Assembly: GCF_000178975.2 (NCBI RefSeq)
Contig: NC_015064.1
Location: 1,240,001 to 1,304,000 of the forward strand
Source of the DNA: Granulicella tundricola MP5ACTX9
GTDB taxonomy: Bacteria > Acidobacteriota > Terriglobia > Terriglobales > Acidobacteriaceae
DNA length: 64,000 nt
Direction of reading: 5' to 3'
Of this stretch, positions 41,585 to 48,595 are shown one piece after another. The notes under the pieces were generated by a model. It ran no database searches. It was not told where the DNA came from and saw only the letters and a list, made by a program, of their open reading frames with translations. Made by a program: the position numbers and the translations under genes. The first letter of the stretch is position 1. Each line of letters opens with the position of its first letter.

Positions 41585-42283
41585 TTATCGCACGTACAGC
41601 CCGTGTACGACGCCACCTTCAGCGTCGAAGCAGTGGGAGCACGCGTTGTAGTAAGTGGAATCGCCATGCTCGTGATGGCGGAAGATTGCATAAGCGACTA
41701 AATCTGCGAGCTGTATCAGCCTTGATGCGCGTGAATCGAGGAAGACCGGAACTTCGGCATAGTTTCTGGTAATGCCGAAAGAATGACCGGTGTGCTTGAA
41801 GTCACGAGCCAATGTCTGGATTCGCCGCTCCGTGGAGGATTTATCAAAGAGGATGAGGCCGCGTTGCTTATCGCCCTTTTCTCTGTAGAGCCGGCCGAGA
41901 TATTGGTCGAAGCGGCTACTGAGCTGCTCGAAAGCAATCTGGGCGATGTCTTGTCCGGCAAAGTTGTTCTTCTCCAATACGGCTGCGAAGAGTCTCAGAT
42001 CGCGGGGATGGTGTTTTGCGACACCAAGACTCAATGCATCGACGATGGCCTGCTTTCGAAGGGCCTGCCCGTGATCGCTCCAACCATGGCTCCCGGTGCG
42101 CATGGGCGAACCATGTAGTTCAACTTCGTGGGGTTCGGCAGGATTGAAGCGAGCAGCGATCTGGTTCAGTTCTACTTCTACCCAGTGAGTACTCCGTTCA
42201 AAGACAGCGACTCCGGCTAGGACGAAGAAGCGTTGACTGGGGTCACTGATCGAACCGGACTCGTCTGCGTAGAGAAGGTGCAT
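41585..42283 (-). CDS. DUF3800 domain-containing protein
   Basis: A 232-residue protein with the DUF3800 signature YADESGS at residues 5-11 and the C-terminal RLIQLADLVAYAI segment; acidic residues in both are thought to form an RNase-H-like active site, but the function is unknown. DUF3800 genes are often found on mobile or defence loci. This copy interrupts the conserved cdsA-dxr pair and is more A/T-rich than both. A terminator-like hairpin sits 14 bp before its ATG. The start at 42283 is chosen because upstream codons run through that hairpin. Confidence 0.85.
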   Translation of the reverse strand: MHLLYADESGSISDPSQRFFVLAGVAVFERSTHWVEVELNQIAARFNPAEPHEVELHGSPMRTGSHGWSDHGQALRKQAIVDALSLGVAKHHPRDLRLFAAVLEKNNFAGQDIAQIAFEQLSSRFDQYLGRLYREKGDKQRGLILFDKSSTERRIQTLARDFKHTGHSFGITRNYAEVPVFLDSRASRLIQLADLVAYAIFRHHEHGDSTYYNACSHCFDAEGGVVHGLYVR

Positions 42284-42296
42284 ACTCACCAAGGGA

Positions 42297-42322
42297 AAAG
42301 GCCGCAGATTGCTGCGGCCTTT
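42297..42322 (-). terminator. Rho-independent terminator after cdsA
   Basis: On the minus strand, AAGGCCGCAG-CAAT-CTGCGGCC (perfect stem) is followed by TTTT. It lies 105 bp after the cdsA stop and just before the DUF3800 start. Confidence 0.75.
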
Positions 42323-42426
42323 CGAAGAGGTCGGCCAGGAGGATAAAAATCCTATGCACCGCAAAGAGGATCAGCGCACCTGACCTTCTCAAGCATATCA
42401 CTATGCGATCCGGTACCAGGATGAGA

Positions 42427-43272
42427 TCAGCGGAAGAGGCCTTGCCAGTCCTTGAGTAACAGGACATACCAGAGGACGGGGGCGGCCAGGAGTAGGGCGT
42501 CAATGCGGTCCAGGATGCCTCCGTGGCCGGGGAGGAGGGTGCCGGAGTCTTTTACGCCTGCTCCGCGTTTGATTGCTGATTCCAGCAGGTCGCCTAGTTG
42601 CGCGGCTACGTTGAGGAGGATCGCTAACAGGACCATCTGCCAGGCGGGGGTGGTGATGTGGAGGGCGGTGAAGTCTCGGGTGAGGGCCAGGCGCTCGCCG
42701 AGGTAGTAGAGGGCCATGCCGCAGCCGACGGAGCCGATGACGGAGGCGATGGAGCCCTCCCAGGTCTTGTTGGGGCTGAGGCTGGGGGCTAGTTTTCGCT
42801 TGCCGAAGTTCTTGCCGATGTAGAGGGCGAAGATGTCGCCGGCCCAGACGCAGACGAAGAGGAAGAGCAGGAGGCCGGTGCCGTCTTCGTGGGCCTTGAT
42901 CAGGGGCAGGAGGGTCAGGGGGTAGGCGACGTAGACGAGGGCGAAGAGGCCGAGGGCGGTGTCTAGGAGGACGCGGTTGAGGGGGGCGCGGAAGCCGGAC
43001 CAGGTGAAGAGGATGAAGGTGAGGAGGGCGTAGGCGGGGAGGTCGAGCTCGCGGGGGACGCCGGGGAGGGTAAGGGCGAAGAGGATGGCGATGGAGAGGA
43101 TGATCCACCAGAGAGGGATGTAGACGGATTTCTCATGCGCGAGGGCGCGGTACTCGTACGCGGCGAGGCCGGCGCAGACCGCGGCGAAGAGGCTGATGGA
43201 CCAGAGGGGGCCGAAGAAGACCAGGGCGACGACGGCGGCGATGAGGACGATGGCTGTGAGGATTCGCTTCAT
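42427..43272 (-). CDS. cdsA: Phosphatidate cytidylyltransferase
   Basis: Makes CDP-diacylglycerol from phosphatidic acid and CTP, the entry to membrane phospholipids. A 281-residue protein with many hydrophobic segments and the family signature: SLSPNKTWEGSIAS (about 170-183) and LGDLLESAIKRGAGVKDSG ... LPGHGGILDRIDALL (about 225-260). In the usual order it would sit between uppS and dxr. Here an opposing reductase gene separates it from uppS and a DUF3800 gene from dxr. Confidence 0.95.
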   Translation of the reverse strand: MKRILTAIVLIAAVVALVFFGPLWSISLFAAVCAGLAAYEYRALAHEKSVYIPLWWIILSIAILFALTLPGVPRELDLPAYALLTFILFTWSGFRAPLNRVLLDTALGLFALVYVAYPLTLLPLIKAHEDGTGLLLFLFVCVWAGDIFALYIGKNFGKRKLAPSLSPNKTWEGSIASVIGSVGCGMALYYLGERLALTRDFTALHITTPAWQMVLLAILLNVAAQLGDLLESAIKRGAGVKDSGTLLPGHGGILDRIDALLLAAPVLWYVLLLKDWQGLFR

Positions 43273-43366
43273 GGGCTTTCTGTACCAATGTTGAGGATAT
43301 ATGGGTTGGACGGGCGGGGTGCGGATTGGGGCTTACCAGGCGGGTTCTCGTGGCATCCTAGTCACT

Positions 43367-44341
43367 ATGATGACTACGAAGGTTCTTGGAAATTCTGATA
43401 TGGCGCTGACGGCGGTTGGGTTTGGCGCGTGGGCGATTGGCGGGGCGGACTATGCGTTTGGTTGGGGTTCGCAGGAGGATACGGACTCGATTGGCGCGAT
43501 CAGGAAGGCTGTGGACCTGGGGGTGAACTGGGTGGATACGGCGGCGATCTATGGGCTGGGGCACTCTGAGGAGGTTGTGGGGCAGGCGCTGAAGGAGATC
43601 GGTGGGAAGAAGCCTTATGTGTTTACGAAGTGCTCGATGCGCTGGAATGAGAAGCGGGAGATCTACCGGAGTCTAACGGCGGAGGGGGTTCGGTGGGAGT
43701 GCGAGCAGAGCTTGAAGAGGCTGGGGGTGGAGACGATCGACCTGTACCAGATTCACTGGCCTGATCCGGATGCGGAGATCGAAGAGGGTTGGGGGGAGAT
43801 GCAGAAGCTCAAGGAAGAAGGGAAGATCCGGTGGGCGGGGGTTTCGAACTTTTCCGTGGCGCAGATGAAGCGGGCGCAGGGGATTGGGGTGATTACTTCG
43901 TTGCAGCCGCCTTACTCGCTGATCAACCGCAGGGTTGGGGCGGAGGTGCTGCCGTTCTGCCTTGAGAACGGGATTGGAGTGATCAACTACTCGCCGATGG
44001 TGTCCGGGTTGTTGACGGGGAAGATGACGGCGGAACGGCTCTCCAAGATGGCGGATGACGACTGGCGGAAGAAGAGCCCGAACTTCAATGAGCCGAAGCT
44101 TTCTAAGAATCTATCGCTGGCTGATCTGCTGGGGGAGATTGGGAAGAAGCATGGGGTGGAGACGGGGGTCGTGGCTGTCGCGTGGACGTTGAACAATCCT
44201 GCGATTACTGCGGCGATTGTGGGCGGGCGGAATGCTGAGCAGGTCGAGGGGACATCGAAGGCATTGACGTTCCGGCTTACGGGCGAGGAGATTGCTGAGA
44301 TCGATTCGTTTGTTAAAACGAATGAGATTGGGAATGCGTAA
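43367..44341 (+). CDS. Aldo/keto reductase family oxidoreductase
   Basis: A 324-residue aldo/keto reductase. Catalytic Asp and Tyr lie in DTAAIYGLGHSEEVVG (about residues 56-71), Lys in FTKCS (about 86), and His in LYQIHWPDP (about 127). The C-terminal AIVGGRNAEQVEG is the NADPH-binding segment. The ATG at 43367 is used, with a second ATG directly after; it lacks a strong ribosome site. It is the only plus-strand gene inside the uppS-cdsA-dxr-rseP cluster. Confidence 0.9.
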   Translation: MMTTKVLGNSDMALTAVGFGAWAIGGADYAFGWGSQEDTDSIGAIRKAVDLGVNWVDTAAIYGLGHSEEVVGQALKEIGGKKPYVFTKCSMRWNEKREIYRSLTAEGVRWECEQSLKRLGVETIDLYQIHWPDPDAEIEEGWGEMQKLKEEGKIRWAGVSNFSVAQMKRAQGIGVITSLQPPYSLINRRVGAEVLPFCLENGIGVINYSPMVSGLLTGKMTAERLSKMADDDWRKKSPNFNEPKLSKNLSLADLLGEIGKKHGVETGVVAVAWTLNNPAITAAIVGGRNAEQVEGTSKALTFRLTGEEIAEIDSFVKTNEIGNA

Positions 44342-44384
44342 ACGGTAGGCACTGGAGTTATGAGGCTTGACGGGTGCTGTGGAA

Positions 44385-44445
44385 GGCCGGCTTCGCCGAT
44401 GCCCACGCTAAGGACGGTGAAACTGTCCTGAGCATGGGGCACACG
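44385..44445. repeat. Family D palindrome, intergenic
   Basis: CCGGCTTCGCCGATGCCCACGCTAAGGAC...GTCCTGAGCATGGGGCACACG. GGAC/GTCC and CCCA.GCT/AGC.TGGG arms pair. It lies between the convergent aldo/keto reductase and uppS genes. Confidence 0.82.
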
Positions 44446-44478
44446 ACTTTGGTTCTGATGCATTCTCGTATGAGGTTG

Positions 44479-45384
44479 CTACTTCCTGGCTAGTAGTTCG
44501 GCGGCGATGCTCTCGGGGGTCTCGAGGGCATCGTCCTTACCTTCTAGGTGCTCGTCTGTGCCCTCGCCGAGGCCGCCGTAGCGGCGTTCGCGGTGCTGGA
44601 AGTTTTCTATTGCTTCTAGCAAGTGGACGCCGCGGAAGTCGGGCCAGAGGCGGTCTGTGACGAAGATCTCCGAGTAGGCGATCTGCCAGAGGAGGAAGTT
44701 GGAGATGCGCTGCTCGCCTGAGGTGCGGATGACGAGGTCAGGGTCCGGCATATGGGCGGTGTAGAGGTTGGCGGAGAGTTGGGCTTCGTCGATGCGGGAG
44801 TCCAGGGAGTCGACCTGCAGGAGGTCTTCGAGGGAGATGCCGCGGTGGTGGGCTTCGTCGATCAACTTCTCCACGAGCGAGCGGGTGGCGTCTACGATCT
44901 CCGAGCGGGAGCCGTAGTTGAGGGCGAGGGTGAGGGTGGTGCCGGTGTTCTTAGAGGTCTCCTCACTGGCCCACTGCATGGTGTCCTGGATCTCCTGCGG
45001 GAGGCCGAGGGTGCGGCCGATATAGGCCATGCGCACATTGTTATCGTTCATGCGCTTGACGTTGCCGACGAGGTAGCTCTTGAGGAGGGTCATCAGGAAG
45101 CTGACTTCGGATTTTGGGCGGCGGAGATTGTTTTCAAGCGAGAAGGCGTAGAGGGTGAGCCAGGGGAGATCGATGCGGGAGGCGGTCTCTACGACGAACT
45201 GGACGGACTCGGCGCCCTGCTGGTGACCTTTGAAACGCTTGAGGGTGCGCTTGCCTGCCCAGCGGCCGTTGCCGTCCATGATGATGGCGACGTGGCGGGG
45301 GATACGGGATGGATCAAGCTGGCTGTAGACGAGTGCTTCTTCCGAAGAAAGCTCGTGCAGGCGGCTGGGGGTGTTTGGGTGCAA
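44479..45384 (-). CDS. uppS: Isoprenyl transferase (undecaprenyl diphosphate synthase)
   Basis: A 301-residue cis-prenyltransferase that builds the lipid carrier for peptidoglycan and other wall polymers. Signature MDGNGRWA (catalytic Asp, about residue 37), GHQQG, LYAFSLEN-x-x-R, and the C-terminal DLVIRTSGEQRISNFLLWQ and FTDRLWPDF-like segments are present. It is somewhat longer than usual, with an acidic C-terminal tail of about 35 residues (after RRYGGLG). It belongs to the uppS-cdsA-dxr-rseP set, uses the products of ispD/ispF/dxr, and is separated from cdsA by an opposing gene. Confidence 0.95.
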   Translation of the reverse strand: MHPNTPSRLHELSSEEALVYSQLDPSRIPRHVAIIMDGNGRWAGKRTLKRFKGHQQGAESVQFVVETASRIDLPWLTLYAFSLENNLRRPKSEVSFLMTLLKSYLVGNVKRMNDNNVRMAYIGRTLGLPQEIQDTMQWASEETSKNTGTTLTLALNYGSRSEIVDATRSLVEKLIDEAHHRGISLEDLLQVDSLDSRIDEAQLSANLYTAHMPDPDLVIRTSGEQRISNFLLWQIAYSEIFVTDRLWPDFRGVHLLEAIENFQHRERRYGGLGEGTDEHLEGKDDALETPESIAAELLARK

Positions 45385-45427
45385 AAGGACTGCCTCGCAG
45401 GTACTGAAACTAGCATACCGGGAAGAG

Positions 45428-45455
45428 CAGGGAATAGGGAGTAGGGAACAGGGAG
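45428..45455. repeat. Heptamer array (CAGGGAA/TAGGGAG)
   Basis: CAGGGAA, TAGGGAG, TAGGGAA, CAGGGAG in tandem at 7-nt period, upstream of the uppS start. Confidence 0.85.
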
Positions 45456-45475
45456 TAGAAGACGGGCGAGGAGAG

Positions 45476-45501
45476 GAGCCGCACTCTGGCGAGTGCGGCT
45501 C
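45476..45501. terminator. Strong hairpin, probable terminator
   Basis: GAGCCGCACTC (45476-45486) pairs perfectly with GAGTGCGGCTC (45491-45501) around a TGGC loop. It lies just beyond the stop of the XRE gene on the minus strand, but the T-run is weak on both sides. Confidence 0.5.
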
Positions 45502-45533
45502 TTGGAGGGTTTTACACGTTTGCTATGGCCTGC

Positions 45534-46067
45534 CTATGCGGTGCGGCGGCGGCCTGCTGCGAGTTCACGAACGTGATTGAGGAAGATGGAGCGCTGCAGG
45601 GAATCAAGCTGCGAGGTGTAGGCTGCGATCTCAGCCAGGAACGGGTCTGTGACGAGCATGGCGGTCTCATTGGAGTGGCGGGTGGGGGCGTCGCGCAGGA
45701 GGGCCGAGATATCGACTTCAAGAGCCCTGGCGAGACGATCCAGCGAGCTGAGCGTGGGCATGGCCTTCCCGTTCTCGATCTTCGAGATGTAGGTGCGGGG
45801 AACGTTCATGCGGGCGGCGAGCTGGCGCTGGCTGAGATTGCGTACGTGGCGCAGATCGCGGACAGCGGTTGCGACCTGAATGCCCTGGTCGGCGGCTTTG
45901 AGTGCGGGGACGAGAGCGAGTGGCGCCGGGGCGGGCACAGGCTTTTCGACCTCGAGTGACTTCTTGCAGCGCCGGCAGGCGGCGGTTGCTGTGCGGAATT
46001 GCACGAGGCTGCAGTGGTCACAGCGCAGGACCTCACGTTGTTCGACCGGTGCCATCATGGTTGCCAT
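45534..46067 (-). CDS. XRE-family helix-turn-helix regulator with zinc ribbon
   Basis: A 177-residue DNA-binding protein. A zinc-ribbon-like CxxC-x11-CxxC (Cys16, 19, 31, 34) is followed by a Pro/Ala linker and an XRE helix-turn-helix (LSQRQLAARMNVPRTYISKIENG, about 78-100). The C-terminal part has no known domain. The ATG at 46067 is chosen; longer in-frame openings have no conserved look. It is divergent from the HD-domain gene (220 bp apart). Target genes are unknown. Confidence 0.85.
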   Translation of the reverse strand: MATMMAPVEQREVLRCDHCSLVQFRTATAACRRCKKSLEVEKPVPAPAPLALVPALKAADQGIQVATAVRDLRHVRNLSQRQLAARMNVPRTYISKIENGKAMPTLSSLDRLARALEVDISALLRDAPTRHSNETAMLVTDPFLAEIAAYTSQLDSLQRSIFLNHVRELAAGRRRTA

Positions 46068-46287
46068 ATTGTGTGTAGCGGGCGGGGGCCAGAGCAAGGT
46101 CCGCAGCCCATGCGTCCGATAACGGAGGCTTGGGATGTGCCTAGAGTGACACTGGACAAGCCGGTGCGTCAAGGGGAATCACCGGCGATACCCTAAGATA
46201 CCCGAAGAAAACCAAAGTGGAACCACGGTAGTAAACAGTGGGGCCGGGTGAGTTCAAGTTTAGGATGAGGTTTTGGAGGGTTTCAGC

Positions 46288-46887
46288 GTGAGGCGAGAGG
46301 AAGCACTGGAGTTGATGGAGCAGTGGACGCAGGGGGAGAGCCTGCGGAAGCATGGGTTGTCGGTTTCGTTTTGTTGCGAGGCTTATGGGCGGCTTGAGGC
46401 TTCTCGTTTGGGATTGAGTAGGGAGGCTGCTGAGGAGTTGGTGGATTCGTATGCCTGTGCGGGGTTGCTGCATGACTTCGACTACGAACGGCACCCGACG
46501 CCGGAGGAGCATCCGTTTGTGGGGGTGGCTTATCTCAGGGCGGCGGGATGGCCGGCGGAGATTTTGCACGCGATTTTGGCGCATGCGGATTACTCGGGTG
46601 TTCGGCCGGAGAGTTACTTGGACAAGGTGCTGTTTGCTTGCGATGAACTGGCTGGTTTTTTGACGGCTTGTTCACTGGTGAAGCCTACGAAGTCGATCCA
46701 CGATGTAGAAGTCAAAGGCGTGGTGAAGAAGATGAAGGACAAGGGTTTTGCGCGGGCGGTGAAGCGGGAGGATATGACTCAGGGGGCGGAGTTGCTGGGG
46801 GTCAGCCTGGAGGAGCATGTTGGGGTTTGTCTGGGGGCTATGCAGGGGAAGGCGGGGGAGTTGGGGTTGGGTGGGATTGTGGCTTGA
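46288..46887 (+). CDS. HD-domain (HDIG-type) phosphohydrolase-like protein
   Basis: A 199-residue HD-superfamily protein. RKHGLSVSFCCEAYG supplies the first His, LLHDFDYERHPTPEEHP the HD pair and further His, and ILAHADYSG another. The pattern fits an HDIG hydrolase of unknown substrate. The GTG at 46288 follows TTGGAGGG at ideal spacing. The 220 bases upstream, shared with the divergent XRE gene, show no further feature I can name. Confidence 0.83.
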   Translation: MRREEALELMEQWTQGESLRKHGLSVSFCCEAYGRLEASRLGLSREAAEELVDSYACAGLLHDFDYERHPTPEEHPFVGVAYLRAAGWPAEILHAILAHADYSGVRPESYLDKVLFACDELAGFLTACSLVKPTKSIHDVEVKGVVKKMKDKGFARAVKREDMTQGAELLGVSLEEHVGVCLGAMQGKAGELGLGGIVA

Positions 46888-46962
46888 GGTTGAGTACATC
46901 GGCTTGATGAGCAAACAGACTACGGAGATAAAAAGGGATAAGAGCGATCAAGGCGGATTCTT

Positions 46963-47322
46963 TTATGGGTGGCAGCCTCGGAGGATGAGGAGCCAAGCTA
47001 ACGAGAGGATGATGGAGCCGGCTATACCGACGGCCATGATGGGGGTGCGGGTGGGGGTGGCTGTGGGGCCGGAGGTGCGGTTGTTCTGCTCGGGGGCGTG
47101 GGGGTTGTAGAGGATGGGAATTTCAGTGTTCTGGGGGATGGCCTTGGGGGATTGGAACTCGTCCGAGTAGAGGCGGCCGTGGGCGTAGTAGTCGAAGGTG
47201 ATGCGGAACTTGTCCTGGGTCTGGATGCCGAGGGTGAAGGTGTTCATACGGGCGAACTGGAAGCGGCAGGTGGTGACCGTGGCGGAGGTGGCGATCCAGT
47301 CGTCATACTGTGGGGGCGTCAT
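46963..47322 (-). CDS. DUF3592-like small membrane protein
   Basis: A 119-residue protein with a beta-rich soluble part (FRITFDYYAHGRLY, TEIPILYNPHAPEQN) and one C-terminal membrane segment (about 95-113). It shares the Y-[DN]-P-[H]-x-P pattern and layout of the protein at 37630-37965 and fits DUF3592, function unknown. Its ATG lies within the stop of the nicotinamidase gene (4-nt overlap), so it is the last gene of the overlapping parD-parE-pncA unit. Confidence 0.7.
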   Translation of the reverse strand: MTPPQYDDWIATSATVTTCRFQFARMNTFTLGIQTQDKFRITFDYYAHGRLYSDEFQSPKAIPQNTEIPILYNPHAPEQNNRTSGPTATPTRTPIMAVGIAGSIILSLAWLLILRGCHP

Positions 47323-47945
47323 AGGGCGCTTGACGAGATGCGCGGGATGGCTGCGGCGGCGAAAGCTGTGTTGGTTTCGGCTACGGAGTTGGGGAGGTTG
47401 ACGGGGCGGCTGGCGTCTTCCAGGACGATGGTTTCGAAGCCGAGGGCTTTGCCGTCGATGGCGGAGAAGCGGACGCAGAAGTCGTAGGCGAGGCCGGCTA
47501 TGAAGAGGCGCTTCAGGTTTCGTTCGCGGAGGTAGCCTGCCAGACCGGTTGGGGTGATGTGGTCGTTCTCGAGGAAGGCGGAGTAGCTGTCGATCTCGCG
47601 GCGAAAGCCCTTGCGAAGGATGAGTTCGGCGTGGGGGATTTCGAGTGCGGGGTGGAGGGCTGCGCCGGGGGTATGTTGGAGGCAGTGGTCGGGCCACAGG
47701 GTCTGGGGGCCGTAGGGGGCTTGGATTACTTCGTAGGGTTTTCGTTGCGGATGGCTGCTCGAAAAGGAGATGTGCTGGGGGGGATGCCAGTCCTGGGTGA
47801 GGAGGACATGGTCGAAGCGGCGGGCGAGGGCGTTGATGGTGGGGAGGATCTCGTCGCCGCCTGCTACTGCCAGTGGGCCGCCGGGCATGAAGTCTGGCTG
47901 TAGGTCTATGAGGAGGAGGGCGTCGGTTTGTTGGTTGATGGTCAC
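47319..47945 (-). CDS. pncA: Nicotinamidase
   Basis: Hydrolyses nicotinamide to nicotinate for NAD salvage. All key residues are seen: nucleophilic triad Asp14 (LIDLQPDF), Lys112 (LRKGF) and Cys157 (YDFCVRF), and metal ligands Asp52, His54, His58 (DWHPPQH). Length 208 is normal. Its ATG overlaps the stop of the parE gene, and its stop overlaps the DUF3592-like gene, each by 4 nt. So a metabolic gene is coupled to a toxin-antitoxin pair. Confidence 0.93.
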   Translation of the reverse strand: MTINQQTDALLLIDLQPDFMPGGPLAVAGGDEILPTINALARRFDHVLLTQDWHPPQHISFSSSHPQRKPYEVIQAPYGPQTLWPDHCLQHTPGAALHPALEIPHAELILRKGFRREIDSYSAFLENDHITPTGLAGYLRERNLKRLFIAGLAYDFCVRFSAIDGKALGFETIVLEDASRPVNLPNSVAETNTAFAAAAIPRISSSAL

Positions 47946-48298
47946 TGCTGTTCCCCCGGAGGAGGGATGCGGACCAGGGCGGCTTCGAGATCCCGGGAGG
48001 CATGTATCACTCCGAGGACCGATACGACGTCCGAATCAGGATCGAAGCGATACAGCAGAATATGGTTTTGGAAGCCGTCGATGCGGAGACGACGAAGATC
48101 ACGAAGAGAACGACGGCTAAAGTTGCAGAGAGCACCGCGTTGGGGCATTGTGCGCAGGGAGCGCATTGCGGCTTGAACAGCTTCGTTCCAGCGACTGACC
48201 ATACTTTCAGCCGCATGTTCTCGATAGTAGATTGACTGGTCTTCGATCTGCTCGAAGACTACTGGAGCTATGTCAAGAGAACGCTTGGAACTGGTCAC
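47942..48298 (-). CDS. ParE/RelE-superfamily toxin
   Basis: A 118-residue toxin-type protein, with the ParE/RelE pattern: N-terminal two-helix part (FEQIEDQSIYYREHA), then the strand-turn RDLRRLRIDGFQNHILLYRFD and a late VLGVIHASRD segment. ParE toxins poison DNA gyrase and RelE toxins cut mRNA; which applies is not determinable, though the layout with a ParD-type antitoxin favours ParE. It overlaps the antitoxin gene upstream and pncA downstream by 4 nt each. Confidence 0.87.
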   Translation of the reverse strand: MTSSKRSLDIAPVVFEQIEDQSIYYREHAAESMVSRWNEAVQAAMRSLRTMPQRGALCNFSRRSLRDLRRLRIDGFQNHILLYRFDPDSDVVSVLGVIHASRDLEAALVRIPPPGEQQ

Positions 48299-48552
48299 TT
48301 GAGCCGGGCCAAGCGCTCTCTACCTAGAGCGATGAGATCACCGTTCTCCCACTCTTCGTCTGTGAAGGTGATGGGTTCACTTTTAATCGCTTCCACGAGA
48401 CGGTCTTCCAGTCGAGCGAGATGGCGGTCACGATCGTCAAGTGCAAGCTCACGAAAGTAGTCACTGAGATTACCGAAGAAGCCAGCTTCAATCTGCGCGT
48501 CGACGTAGGCCTTTATCGAATCGGGAAGGGTAATGCTGATCGTGTTCGCCAT
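48295..48552 (-). CDS. ParD-family antitoxin
   Basis: An 85-residue protein with an N-terminal ribbon-helix-helix (ISITLPDSIKAYVDAQIEAG, GNLSDYFRELALDD) of the ParD type and an acidic C-terminal part that would bind the toxin. It is first in the unit and would repress it. The ATG at 48552 is followed four genes long by 4-nt overlaps. The promoter lies in the 43 bp to the GH32 stop side; no clear operator was found. Confidence 0.88.
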   Translation of the reverse strand: MANTISITLPDSIKAYVDAQIEAGFFGNLSDYFRELALDDRDRHLARLEDRLVEAIKSEPITFTDEEWENGDLIALGRERLARLK

Positions 48553-48595
48553 ATCTTAGGATGACACTCTCACTGGGAAGGTTCAAGGGTGATTG

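Noticed and set aside
41572-41691. 40-residue N-terminal extension of dxr
   Set aside because: It overlaps the DUF3800 coding region and precedes the normal family start at the GTG at 41571.
41585-42283. Prophage or defence island around the DUF3800 gene
   Set aside because: Neighbours are core envelope genes and no integrase, phage or restriction gene is seen.
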